Both the position numbers and the translations under genes were made by a program. From Rhopalosiphum padi (taxonomy: Eukaryota; Arthropoda; Insecta; Hemiptera; Aphididae), in assembly GCF_020882245.1 (NCBI RefSeq), contig NC_083599.1:72399745-72463744 (forward strand): a stretch of 64,000 nt of DNA, given 5' to 3'. The notes below the pieces were generated by a model. The model saw only the letters and a program-made list of their open reading frames with translations, did no database searches and had not been told where the DNA came from. Positions within the stretch are counted from its first letter, which is position 1. Every line of letters starts with the position of its first letter. Of the stretch, positions 39,055 through 50,815 are shown piece by piece.

Positions 39055-42000
39055 CTGTTCGAAATTAATATGACAATAAATGTTGTTCTTACAGAGGTTA
39101 TAATATTATATTATAAATAAATATTTTGTATGAATGCTTACTCAGAAACGTCCAAATAGTCGGCTTAGTTCGAAACACGCGATTCAACCTTTTATGGAAC
39201 ATCTCGAGATTGTTGATTGTTCTTGTTGGCTTTAAGTATAAAGATAAATTATTCGTACCGACTTCATGCAACCAATTCCTAAGGAAATATTTTTAAACGA
39301 TTATTATCACAGTCCATAAAAATCAATTATTAATAATAATTTTAAATTGAATATATTATTACACAAGATAATAGTCAAATAGTCTGGGTATGTGAACTTG
39401 CATCCTGTACGCATACGCTTTTACTTCTTCAAACCCGGCAACTATTTTATTTGGCGGTAGTAGCGGCAGCGCCATTAACATTTTTAAACATTTGAATGCG
39501 ATTCCACTGTCCATGATTAGACTCGAGTAGCCAAATCTGATCATTTGTTCATATACCATCTTTAAAAATTGTTTGTTGTTAACGTAAATATTACACATCA
39601 AGGCAATTTTTGATACATACCTGATTATGCTGAAACCAAGTAAAATCAATAGATGCAGTAGGGAAATAATACCCTAATGGAGTCATTATACGCGAATTAA
39701 TATCCGAAAAAATGTTACGGGGACAGTAATCAAATAACACACATTCTTTAATGAATTTGATAGCCTTAAAGTACGACGAAGCACTGTCATCTTCCATCAA
39801 ACAGTATATAACGGGAAAACTCTGAAATAAATATTAAACAATTTCGTTACAACACAATTATGTTCCGATAATATTAAATTTATGTACCTACTCGTATATA
39901 CTATATATATATAAGTATGATCAAAACGTATCAGTAATTTAAAAATAGGCAACAGGATTCTATAGGTGGCTATACATTTTTTTTAATACCAACCTAATTT
40001 CTTTATTATTAATATTACTGTCACGGACTACATACATTATATTAGGTATATCCGTATTTAAGTACCTAATACAATTTGAAGCCCACACTGTCTGATTTTT
40101 CAGTATATTAATTGTATATTTACAATATTATATTTAAACAAGATAAATATGTTATCATAATATGTGAATACACAAAGTTAGGTTTAAGTCAAATACCGAC
40201 ATAACATAGAACGGTGTGAATAGGATTATAAAAAAAATTTAAATATTTAAAATTTAATATTTTGAAAATTTAATATATAATATGTAGTGACGAAAAGTTT
40301 AAGTCCCTACAAATAATATTATTTTTTGAATAACGACAAAATAACTATATTTTTAGGTTCTTAGATGTTTATAACAATAAATCACAAGGAAAGTTGTATT
40401 AAATTTCTAAACCTTATTTTTTTAAATTTAAAAGTGTATACATTTTTAGCTATTAAATAATTTACATTTTTGTGATTTTGACATATTTTAATAGAAAAAA
40501 AGTACACTAGTGTATTTCCTAAATTTTTAAAAATATACGAGAATTATTTATTTGAAATTTTTAGCCTTTTTGGTTGCGTCTAAAAATCATTAATGCTGTA
40601 AAAAATAGAAAAATTGTCTTCAATTAATTATTTTTAAATGAAAAAAAAAACTAATTTTTCGAAAGATTTTACATAAAAATGATCGTATTTTATTTGTAAT
40701 CACTAATCCCTGATTATTTTGACATGAAATCGTAATTTACAAGCTACGTCGATAAAATAAATCACTCAGTAAGTACTCGTACGTACTATAGGTATCATTA
40801 TAATAAACGTATTTAACTCACGCAGTTATCAACTTCGAAGTGCATAGTCATTAATTGTACTGCTTTCGGTTTCGATGGAATGAATCTAAATGTTACGTCG
40901 ACGTACATATTAGTAGGATTTTGTCTCAAAACTAGATCGAGTAAATCACGACACGCAAAAATAGCAGTTATATTTTCATTTTGGTCTGACGCAAAACCTA
41001 ATCGTACAAAACAACAATATAATGTCAATATGTCATTAAACATTAAAATACAAATGTTTTATGTATAACATTGTGTATTGGTTACCTCTGTACATGGTTC
41101 GGTTGTTGACACTAAACCGATCTAGTACACGCATAACGAATAAGTTATGAAGTTCTCTGAGCGAGTCCGGTGGGACTGGTAAACCAGTTTTCCTTATTCG
41201 AGACATTAGCGAACATGCCGAGGTCCATGGATAATTGGCAGCACCGATTGGATAGCTGAAAACAAATGTGAGTACGTACAAGAGTTTAATACCATAAAAT
41301 TATTACTACGTGTACTTATAATTATGTATGTTTAATTAATAATATATATATGTATGTATATAAAAGCAAAAAGTTTGAAAGCTCTACTTTCATTGAAGCT
41401 TTATTACTGCTCCATAAGGTAATACTTTTCAAGATAATCGGTAAAACCAAAAAAAAAAAAGTGGGCCAACACTACTAGTTGATATGTCGAGTGTAACACG
41501 ACATATTTTAGTCAACCTCTGTAATGGTTGTGTTGATTTTAAATTTAATTATATGATCGCATACATGCAAAAAGCGATTCTGAACGGAAAACAACTGTTG
41601 TCTGTCAGCTTATAATATTACTGAGTATATTAAAAATTTTATATTACTACTATAGTAATTTATTTTACTATTAGTAATATGGTAAGTTCGATTAATTATT
41701 TTCGAAAACATCACATTCGTTATATTGTTTATTATATAATAACTGCATATACATACATATATTATATAATAGGTATATACGATATCAGGGCTGGAAATCA
41801 AAGTTACATTTTTTGATTTTAATTTCAATTTTACTCATCAAAATATTAATTTTTTTCTGATTTTAATTTAAAATAATCCAAGATTGTTTTTATAATTTTA
41901 TGTTTTTATATTGTTACACAAAATTTTTTCTAATCTGTAATTAGATTTTAAACATAGTTCTTAATTTTTTCAATTTAAAATATACCTTTTACACGTTTAC

Positions 42001-45000
42001 GATTTAATTTCAATTTTACCTACTAGCCTTACACACAAAATCATCGTTTGCGACTTCCATATATATACCTACACATATATACGGCGCGTAGCTGTATAAA
42101 ATGGTATTAAGAAAACCAAGTTGCTAACTGTTGAACAATATAACTGCAGTTATGACCTATTGGTTATAATTGTTGAATTTTAGATTAAAATTTATTTATT
42201 TATTTTGTTTTTATATAAAAATTATAGGATCATTATTATTTTGATATATAGGTATATTATTAATTGCTATAAATTAATTTAGTTTCATTGACGATTTTTA
42301 AAATCGTTTAAAAATATTTTAAATAGATTTCAATCCATGATATTTTATAATATAATACCATTAACAATATAATTTAGGAAAAAACACAAATGATGACTAA
42401 CATATACCATTGAAGCTTAATATTAGTAGACGATATTGTGAATGCTCAGTCATTAATAAATAATTTGGAAAATGTTGTAAAAATCTAATATTTTGTTATA
42501 ATATTTATATTTATATGACTAGAAAAATACTTTAATATATTATATTACTAGTAGACAATTTTGATCATTCGTTTAACAAAATATTTTAATTTATTTAGAA
42601 ATGTAATAAGTCACTGCAGAGGGCACAGACAAATCGGTCGAATATTAAGTATAAATACTATAATATAGTATACAATAATATGTTATGTAATGTGTGCGTG
42701 CGTGTGTGTGTAAAAATATTTAAGCAATTAAGTCGTTTATTATCGCAATTTATATTATATTCCTATACTCTACATAGATTTATCCAAAAAACGGTTATCT
42801 TTTATTTAATATTTATCGATCATCAAATCCGAAAGTATAATATTATTATTGTTAGTGTTGATAAGATAAATTGATTTTACAACACAAGCTCGCTTATAAT
42901 AATTCAACAAGCAAATTCAATAATTATTTTTTATCGATAGTGGATACAAAATAACCAAATTAATATAATTGCTTAGGATGATATTAGTATAATATTCATG
43001 ACTATTGCCTCAAAATAATAAGTATTTTTTTTTATTCTATTTAATGTCGTATACTCGTATACGACAATCTAATTTGATTGGAAATATCATTATTATTGTT
43101 ATTAAACTTTGAGTCAATACCAACTTAATTATACAGAGCGATGTGAATAAAATTGAGACATAAATAGAAATCAGCTTAAATTAATTAAATATTTTAATAA
43201 TATCATTATATACCTAGTAAAATGTAATAATAGATATATGGTATATCTATATCTGTGTAAAAAATTCAAGTCACCAAAAACAATATTTTGCATACAACAA
43301 AATTAACCAAAATTATAGTTTTTCGTTTTAAATTGTGATTTAGACAACAATTTTATTTTTTTTAACTATAAAAAGTATATTGTCAAAGTGTTTTTATAGG
43401 TATTTAAAAATTAAAAATTAATTGACCTAAAATTTGATATTTAAACAAATAATAACGTACTTAGTGATTTTGTTTTAATTAATATATTCGTAGATACTTG
43501 AAATTTGTTCGTATATTATTACTTTTTACTATAAGAAATAACATTTTAAAAATATTTTATATTATATTAAGTATATTAATTTTAAATCATTGCTAATTTA
43601 TTCGATACCCCTAATACTTATTAGAGACTATTAGTAATACCATATTACTAATAGTCTAATAGTAAAATAAATAACTATATAAACCCCGCAATGATTTACC
43701 CATTACGATACCTCCTAAAAGAAATGGAGACATCATAATTTTGTGTTTTATGGGCCTCACAGGGACAAGGACTACAAGTATTTCATATTTTAATTTAATT
43801 TAATATTTTTGTAAAAAAGTTTAAAAAAAAATGTTATTTGATTATTTTCATAAAAATTGAAGATAGCTATTTTATAGTTTTCTTTTTTAAAATTATTGAC
43901 ATTTCAAAGTGTTATTTTCACTAATCTCATGATATTTAATATTTTTTCTTGTTTCGAGAAAAATTGTGAATTATTGAATACCCATAGAAGTGCCAGTGTT
44001 ATCGAACATATGGCTCGCTGCCTCACGCCCGTATAATAATAAAAAGATATAGATATAGATATATAGGAAATATCGCAATGAGTAAATCTTTGAGAGACAC
44101 CATGTATAATAATAGGTTGTAGGACACTTTGACAGTCACCCAGAAAAAATGAAAACCGCGGACAGTTTGTATACTATTTTAGGTAAAAAAAAATGTTGAG
44201 TCATGAAATATTAGACATAATTTGTTATTACAAAACATAGGTAGTTAACAATGTTAACATTCTTAAATAATAATAATCAGGGCTCGGATTTGTATTGCAA
44301 TAAAAAATTGTAAAATATGCATTTAAATTGTTATAAGATAAACACAAAAATATAGTTACAAAAAAAAAATTTATTTATTGAAAATCATCAGTGATTGGCT
44401 GTTTGTCTTAATATAATATATGTAATTGAGAAATAAAATTTATAATTCACATTCAATAGTGGAAATATTTTTAATTTTATATTTGAAAAATTGGAAAATT
44501 TATGTTTGACAAAAATACCAAGTTTTATACTTTAATCAGCAGTGCTAGAATTAAATACGAAATTTTAATATTAAATTATAAATATTAATTACGAAATATA
44601 CTATGAAACATGCATTTTTTGCAATAATATTAACTTTATTCAATATATGCAATATTATGCATTTTATCCAAAATATGCAAAAACATACAAAATTAAAACA
44701 CCACCATTTACATACAATAAAAAACGTCCGCGATCGAATTTTACCAATTTATTATCACCGAACAAAATGTCCGCGATATGCAACTCAAACAATAGATAGT
44801 ACAAACTGTCCGTTTACCATAATAATAATGTAAGATTGACAAATCGACTCGATTCAGAATCGTTTTAGAATCGATTAATCATTAATAACATTAAAATTGA
44901 CACATCCATTATAGTAACATTCTCAAAAATCCTAGTTAAATGATTTTTTAATGTTTTACATATTTCATTTTAATTATTGCCGTAAAAAGAACATTTTACG

Positions 45001-48000
45001 AAAAACCGTATACCACATTTTGGATTTGAATGATTTCAAATCCAAATTATCATCAACATAAAAAATAATTCAATAATTTAAAATATATTTTATCCAAAAA
45101 AATCGAATGTTTATCATTATTTCTTTTTAATATTCATGAAAATAAATAAATAAATAATTTTGTCAACATTCCAAATTACGTAACAATTCATTAACTTCAT
45201 TTTTAGTTTATTATTTAGACATTTATTACAATTTTTTTACCTTTTACCACCACATAAAGTTTCAACTAGATAGAATGTTTTATGACATACCACGACTTTT
45301 ATAAAAAGGTTTAAACAATTTTTACTCTTTCAAAAAGTCATCAACCAAAAAAAAAATCACATTATCACACACATTAATTAATCATTACGGTGTAATAAAC
45401 AAAACATACAACATTAAAACAAACATAGGTATTTTAGGTCAAGTACATCCACTACTCAGCACAGAAAATGAATCGTTAAAGAGGACGCCATACCCGCATG
45501 TGTTGTCTCTGCCTTACTAACGTACATCATAACAAATTTTCGTTCAGTAGAATGCATTTTGTGACGTTAGCTTTAATATTAGAGTAAATTTACCTACAAT
45601 AAAATTTAAAGGTAAGAATATTATCTAGACAATGACATATGATTTTATTTATATTATCATTTTACAGTGAGTTATGAACATTTTAAAGTTGTTATATTTT
45701 ACATAGCTATAACTCACTTTAAAATGATAATATCATTAAAAGCATATGTCATTGTCTAGATAATATCCTTACCTTTAAATTTGATAATAGGTAAATTTAC
45801 TCTAATATTAAAGCTAACGTCACAAAATGTATTCTGCTGAACGAAAATTTGTTATGATGTACGTTAGTAAGACAGAGACAAAACATGCGGGTATGGCGTC
45901 TTCTTAAGAGGACGTAGTACCCGCATATGTTGTCTCCGTCATACACACGTGCGACATACCAAATTTTCGTTCACCATTTTCAATATTGTGCTGTTAATTT
46001 TGATATTGGAATGAACTGACCTATTATAAAATTGAAAGGTAAGATAATTATCCAGGGCCTTATGTAGCCTTTTATTTATATAATTATTTCTAAGTAAGTT
46101 ATGATCATTTTAAAATGTACAGATTCAAAAAGATCATAACTTACTTAAAAATAATAATACCAATAAAAGGCTACGTGGGGCCCTGGAAAATTATCTTACC
46201 TTTAAATTTTCTAATAAGTCAATTCACTCTAATATAAAAACTAACAGCACAATATTGAAAATGGTGAACAAAAATTTACTATGTCGCACGTGTGTATGAC
46301 GAAGACAACACATGTATAGGTTTTCCGTTCTCTTAAATATATTATTATATTTAAAATACTGAACGGGTAAAACAAAAATTATGTTCCACTCGAGTATTTT
46401 GGAGTGTATTTACATAAATTTGAGCAAATAATCGCAAACATATAAAAAATGACAGCATAAATTTATCATTATTAGGGTTGTGAATAATTTATAACACAGT
46501 AAGTTCTCTTATGTAATGCATTTAAAATCTCAAAAAATTCAAGAAATTATTATAGGAAAGGTAAGAAAGATTCGTATTTTAATGTTCACAGTTTATAGAA
46601 ACCTAATAAGATATTAATCTACTTATTCTATAAATTCACACCTAATATACCAAAATAGATAATGAACCTTTAATAGCGTAATCTAATCAAACCATGATAA
46701 ATCAAACGCTGTACTTAAACATTTATACAGCTTGTATAAAATATTTAAAAAACGAGGATATTATTTGTAAAATATAAATAGGATGTGTATACAGCCGGTG
46801 TAAAATAAAACAAATATATGTATAAAGTTGTTAATTGATTAAATTTGATAAGAAAAATACACCTTAAAATAAACTAAGAAAAGAAAAATTACTTAAAAAG
46901 TCATAAACTAAAAAATTAAAAATTACAAAGCAAAAAAAATTTTGAAATTTAATTTGTTGTTAGGTACATTATTTGAATAAATACTGTATTAAATTTTATA
47001 ATTATCTAAAAAAAATCACAGCCGTAATACGTATATATCATATTATTTTAATATGCTATGGTATATTGTATACTTAATATTAATCTTATCCATTATACCC
47101 CCCCCCATTACAGTGGGCAGTGGATAGTTTTAAATTACATGACGTGGGAAATATAGTCAGAAAAAATATTTTCCAATATGATTAAACAAAACAAATTATA
47201 TCGTGTAGGAAAATAAATATTGAGCTACATGACATACAATTTGATGGCTTAGGATTAAATGATTCTAAATCCAACTTTTTTCAAAATCGAATTTGTTAAT
47301 ACGATGGAACCATTTTATTCTAAGCAAACGCAATACTATTTTAAAGAGAAAAAAACCTGTCGCTAAACAATTTTTGAAAGTCAATAGACACAAATTATTA
47401 ATATTATTATTAATTATTATTAATTGATAAAAACATTATATTAAATAGAAAATATAATTTTTAATTTAACTCTATTTTAATAACTTAGCGTAATATTTAA
47501 CTTAATATTTAATATATTATCATATTATAAATAAGCCACTTATGTCATTGTTTGGTTTTTTTTTGTTACCAAAATTCTAAATCTCAGAAAAACATGTATC
47601 ATTCAGTCTCAATAACACAGTAAAATCAATAAAAGAAAAATAAATTCTATTCACTTGGATTTCCGATAATGTATCCCCGCTGTGCGCCGACCGTCGCCCG
47701 ATTAAATACTATACATGTATTTGTACACATATGGCGGCCATATAGCTTAACCTATGACTTGCTCCAGTCTTATCTTATCGAATAATCGTCAACAAAATAA
47801 AACTTAATTCCGTGGCACATCCCACCGTTTTCTTAGTACTTTTTACAAAATAATTATCTGCTTGTGCAACAGATATAAAATATTACAAGTCTACCGAAAA
47901 CCACGTACTTATAGGTGTACCAATATAATAATATACATTATATATTAAGTCATTTACACACACACATATATATATATACTATAATAAATCAATAATTTTA

Positions 48001-48386
48001 TTTTTTCCTTACTTTACAGCCTCCGATCTATAAATGTCGATCAACCTCCCATGGCCGGCGTTCACCTTTGCTTTCAGTGCAGCTTTAAAAGCTAGCGTTT
48101 CGATCAGATTCGTGTTTGTATTGTCACCCGCCAAGCTCTGGTTAGATGTCGGATGAGTGTGCGGACGCGTCATAGTCACGCGGCCGCGGATGGTCTTTTT
48201 CGCCGTAGCAAAACACCCGACTACGTCGCATACATATAGCCTATGTGTTATATACAAAAAAAAAACAGAATAAAAAAAAAGGGGTTATTTGAAAAAAATT
48301 AATAGCCGAGTAGGTAGTATGAAAAATTACCTGAGTCCGTTCGGTCTGGTCTCTGTGTTCCTGTACACGTATCCCAGATGTTCCAT
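38300..48386 (-). CDS. FLYWCH-like zinc finger / MULE transposase / RING finger protein, 8 exons, complete
   Basis: Coding exons on the minus strand, in transcript order: 48386-48331, 48240-48013, 41255-41086, 40997-40822, 39821-39621, 39559-39363, 39278-39142, 39054-38300. Lengths 56, 228, 170, 176, 201, 197, 137 and 755 nt sum to 1920 nt, giving 639 residues plus TAG. All junctions are GT-AG and all phases match. Donors include GTAATT, GTAAGG, GTGAGT, GTATGT and GTAAGC. The start ATG has A at -3 and G at +4, and an in-frame TGA lies about 155 nt upstream with no ATG between. Domains: C2-HxH finger (residues about 3-49), MULE DDE transposase core (about 150-390), four 13-residue Pro/Gln repeats (about 507-558), C3HC4 RING (587-625). 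Known: MULE proteins cut and paste DNA, FLYWCH fingers bind DNA or protein, and RING fingers recruit E2 enzymes for ubiquitin transfer. Inferred: a transposase-derived nuclear protein with E3 potential. No terminal inverted repeats were recognised around the gene. It could be a domesticated host gene or an intron-bearing transposon. Confidence 0.85.
38540..38697 (-). repeat. 39-bp coding minisatellite, 4 units
   Basis: Four consecutive in-frame units of 39 bp containing 'gttgtggtggtggtgatgg' on the plus strand. They encode the 13-residue Pro/Gln repeats of the RING protein on minus. The two central units are almost identical and the outer ones diverge, as expected of a tandem array that grows and shrinks. 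Confidence 0.85.
39142..41255 (-). other. Exons 3-7: MULE transposase domain
   Basis: Exons 41255-41086, 40997-40822, 39821-39621, 39559-39363 and 39278-39142 spell the MULE order of motifs. These are MYVDVTFRFIPSKP (first catalytic Asp at residue 185), FPVIYCLMEDDSASSY, an IFSD segment (second Asp at 250) followed by YYFP, then LMALPLLPPNKI, and NNLEMFHKRLN (candidate third acidic Glu at 368). The family C-x-F-H-x2-Q motif is altered to T-W-F-Q-H-N-Q at 271-277: the Cys is replaced and the His shifted by one. The acidic triad thus appears kept while the auxiliary C/H motif does not. Assignment rests on motif order known for the family; no profile search could be run. Confidence 0.8.
41560..41625 (+). 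repeat. Interspersed aphid-type repeat fragment
   Basis: The string 'gcaaaaagcgattctgaacgg' followed by 'ttgtctgtcagcttata' has a diverged partner at 63160-63205 ('gcaaaaacgattttgagtgg' then 'ggtctgtcagcctatat'). Two copies in one window identify a dispersed family. Nothing is coded. Confidence 0.5.
44154..44818. mobile_element. Possible TIR element, about 665 bp
   Basis: 'ggacagtttgta' with a CTAT-like continuation near 44160-44178 is repeated inverted near 44790-44813 ('acaaactgtcc'). Near the right end the words 'cgtccgcgat' and 'tgtccgcgat' recur. Between the ends is AT-rich non-coding sequence. Old and imperfect; boundaries are approximate. Confidence 0.35.
45480..45903. mobile_element. 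Foldback element A (TTAA-flanked, long TIR), left copy
   Basis: A near-perfect inverted repeat of about 424 bp. It begins 'gaggacgccatacccgcatg' and ends with the complement, with arms of roughly 200 bp around a short centre near 45690. TTAA lies just outside both ends (45476-45479 and 45904-45907), as expected for TTAA-specific (piggyBac-type) insertion. It has no coding capacity, so it is best read as a non-autonomous MITE. It lies in intron 2 of the transposase-RING gene. Confidence 0.8.
45908..46332. mobile_element. Foldback element B (TTAA-flanked), left copy
   Basis: A second 425-bp hairpin directly after element A, sharing the TTAA between them and followed by TTAA at 46333-46336. Its ends resemble those of element A (gaggacg..acccgcat.tgttgtct) but the arms differ inside, including a 'ccagggcc' motif and a 'cacgtgtg' segment. 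It is a sister family member rather than a duplicate of A. Confidence 0.78.
46337..46752 (+). repeat. Non-palindromic block adjoining element B, left copy
   Basis: About 416 bp after element B that reappear as reverse complement at 60488-60905. Landmarks are 'ctcgagtattttggagtg' and 'aaatcaaacgctgtactt'. It has no reading frame. Similarity ends near 46752, where the left copy runs into unrelated AT-rich sequence. Confidence 0.75.
48013..48386 (-). other. Exons 1-2: FLYWCH-type zinc finger
   Basis: Exon 1 (48386-48331) encodes 18 residues starting MEHLGYVYRN and ends in phase 2. Exon 2 (48240-48013) follows a pyrimidine-rich acceptor and completes the codon. The joined peptide shows Cys23-x4-Cys28, a basic stretch, then His46-x-His48 followed by Pro, the layout of FLYWCH/WRKY-like fingers that sit in front of MULE transposase domains. 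The finger is short at its N-terminal side compared with usual FLYWCH domains (about 60 residues). The frame stays open upstream without an ATG until a TGA, so this start looks right unless an upstream exon exists. The rest of exon 2 is a helical, alanine- and lysine-rich stretch. Confidence 0.75.
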
Positions 48387-48620
48387 GATGGAGTAGTTGT
48401 TGTTGAAAATAAAATAAAATAAAATAAATCCGAAATGTGAAAACGTTGAAAACGCTAAGAAAATATCAGAAAGAAAAATAAAAATGCGGATGGAACAGCG
48501 CGTCCGGAGCTCGAAACATGTGTAGTGACCGTATTCGCGTCAGAAGACTGAATGCAGACTGACCGCTGCGAGGACATGGCTATCGAGAACCTTCTTATCT
48601 CTCTCTAACTATACATTAGC
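48387..48620 (-). promoter_or_regulatory. Probable promoter and 5' leader of the transposase-RING gene
   Basis: Upstream of the ATG the minus strand is richer in CpG than its surroundings and carries two TCAGTC strings (about 48553-48570) that fit the arthropod initiator consensus. A TATATA string lies about 80 nt further upstream, too far to be a standard TATA box for them. The leader would be about 170-190 nt. Transcript ends were not available, so this is inference. Confidence 0.35.
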
Positions 48621-48674
48621 CATCGCTATTCGGTCTATATATTGTGTTGGTATATTATGTGCCGTATGTGTTCG

Positions 48675-48702
<28 letters not shown>
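48675..48702 (+). repeat. (GT)n microsatellite
   Basis: About 14 units, just upstream of the transposase-RING gene's leader. Confidence 0.9.
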
Positions 48703-48705
<3 letters not shown>

Positions 48706-48940
48706 GATGCCCACACCACACACGAATTGAACAAAAAAAAGGGTAGTTCGATAAATAATAATAATAATAAGTAGGATACAAGGAACGCCATAGGGAGTCA
48801 ATTCGGTGTGTTTTCACTTTTTCAATAACTATATAATATAATATAGTTTAATCTGTAACGGTCATGGAATCCAATGGCGGGTAGGACAGCACACAATAAT
48901 AATAATATAATGTCGCCGGACCTTCGGACGTCGTTAACAA

Positions 48941-48941
<1 letters not shown>

Positions 48942-48982
<41 letters not shown>

Positions 48983-49029
48983 GTATATATATATATATAT
49001 ATATGTATGTATATATATATATATGTATA

Positions 49030-49068
<39 letters not shown>

Positions 49069-49069
49069 A
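48942..49069 (+). repeat. (TA)n array with interspersed GTATATAT
   Basis: About 125 bp of TA dinucleotides broken at intervals by single G, giving a higher-order rhythm of ATGTATAT words. Confidence 0.9.
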
Positions 49070-49781
49070 GCGACTGCAGAAGAAACATTTGTGCGTTTTT
49101 CAAACGGTTTCGTTTTAAAATCGCATTTCTAATGGTTTCGTTTATCTGTGCCATCCGGTAGAACGATATTAAAATTTATCAACAATATAATAATTGCTTC
49201 GCGATAATTACACATTAATATAATATAATTATCGTGTACTAACATTAAAGTATATTCCGACTGACTCTGTACAATGTGTAAACATATGATTAAAAAAATA
49301 TATCGTATGTGTGTGTGCGATTGATTCTCGTATTTTGACAGTCATATTATATTATTGTGGTGCGACTATATTATTATTATAATAATGCCCATTACAGTCA
49401 CCATCGCATTACACGCACGCGCTCGCTTATCTATCTACACAATATTATTGGCAAATATCAAAGTGACAAAACGATTCGTGTGTGTATAATAATGTATAGC
49501 CGTTCCGTTCGATCGCCAAAAGCCCAATACCGAATAATTACACATCGTTTGATAGAGTTTTTACGATGTTATAATATTATATTGTATCGTGTTGAATCGA
49601 ACGTCTCCCCGAATACACAGTACACACCTATACGACAATGATATGATTTAGACGGAATCGTGTGTGTTATATGCGTTTAAACGTTTTATATTATATATTT
49701 TATATACGTTATATAGCCTATATAAAATAAGAACGCGTTAAAATATTACACCGAACGGACTGGGTCCACTGAAGCAAGTGC

Positions 49782-49840
<59 letters not shown>

Positions 49841-50716
49841 TGTGTGATCTCGCAGTGTGGTACCGTAGTATAATGGTCGTACCCGAACCGATGCGAGGAA
49901 TAATCCGCCTTTTGTGAAATATTATTGTCGGGAAAAAAAAAATATATGTCTTACAAACAGACCTGCAGTTCGACGTTTTCTTATAACATTGTTGTGCGGT
50001 AAAGAGACGCTGTTTGGCTGTTTAACGCGCGCGCGTTATCGGTTATTACTATTATTGCTGTGTCAAAAGGTCGAGAACCGTCGTCGAGTATTCGGTGTAC
50101 TCGGTATATTATGTTGTGCACAGAAAATCGTGTCTGTACATTATTATGGCATTAACAATAGTGTGCGTATATTTTTGATGATGAAATATATAAACTAGCT
50201 GTTTGATTCTTTGCAGGCCATCTTGTAAAATAATAAAATATAACGCACTGCGTCCCAACGAAATCATTCATTACCGATTTTAAAATAAACAATCGTGTCG
50301 AGTATGTTTTGTTTTGTTTGTGTGTATAGCCGTATAGGTGTATTTATTCTTTTATTTTGTTTGTTTGGATAACACATATACGAGCATTATCATTCTATAA
50401 TTTTGTCATATATATATATATATATATGTAAATGTCAAATATAAACTTTAAATATTACTTTTCGATTAAATAACTAAATATTTAATTGCACATAATTATA
50501 TCGTATATCTCGACTGTAAACAAATAAGCATTTGTTAGTTGTTAAACATTTATTCGGACTTTAAATTCTAAGCAGATCGACGAATGTAGCAAATTAGATT
50601 TAGTTTTGGTATTTTGGAAGGTCAACAGCAAAAATAATTAAATAAAACGCATATTTAATATTATGATATATTAAATATATATATATATATATTGTTGTAA
50701 TCTATTGAATAGGTAT
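49070..50716. other. CpG-enriched gene-free stretch
   Basis: Words such as 'cacgcacgcgctcgc' (49.41 kb) and 'aacgcgcgcgtt' (50.02 kb) stand out. Frames are short and lack starts. Possibly regulatory sequence upstream of the minus-strand gene or of a plus-strand neighbour. Confidence 0.4.
49795..49846 (+). repeat. Long (TG)n microsatellite
   Basis: About 26 units with one interruption (TTTG) near the end. Confidence 0.9.
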
Positions 50717-50815
50717 GATGAGGTCTCTGAACTACACGGCTGTGTAGGCTATAGATTGCATCCGGCCTGGGTGGCCCGCAAACAAGTGTTATCCGGCCCT
50801 CCGAATGACGATGTA
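50717..50815 (+). mobile_element. Second hAT-like end fragment
   Basis: 'gatgaggtctctgaactac' followed by 'tgcatccggcctgggtggcccgc' and another 'ccggccct'. It has the same layout as the fragment at 15.46 kb but is more decayed. No partner end was seen. Confidence 0.35.

Larger units (their letters stand above)
41256..48012 (-). other. Large intron 2 of the transposase-RING gene
   Basis: About 6.8 kb between the donor at 48012 (GTAAGG) and the acceptor next to 41255 (TTTTCAG). It holds AT-rich sequence, a repeat fragment near 41.58 kb, a possible TIR element at 44.15-44.82 kb and the foldback pair at 45.48-46.75 kb. No convincing exon of another gene was found inside it. Confidence 0.75.

Noticed and set aside
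45480..46332. CRISPR-like interpretation of the repeated blocks
   Set aside because: The repeats are long hairpins bounded by TTAA in a eukaryotic intron, not short regular repeats with spacers.
48874..49161. Frames on both strands made of Tyr/Ile repeats
   Set aside because: Pure translation of the TA microsatellite, with no coding signal.
49862..49935. tRNA-like 'tagtataatggtcgtacccgaacc'
   Set aside because: The A-box resemblance is superficial; no B box and no cloverleaf could be formed.
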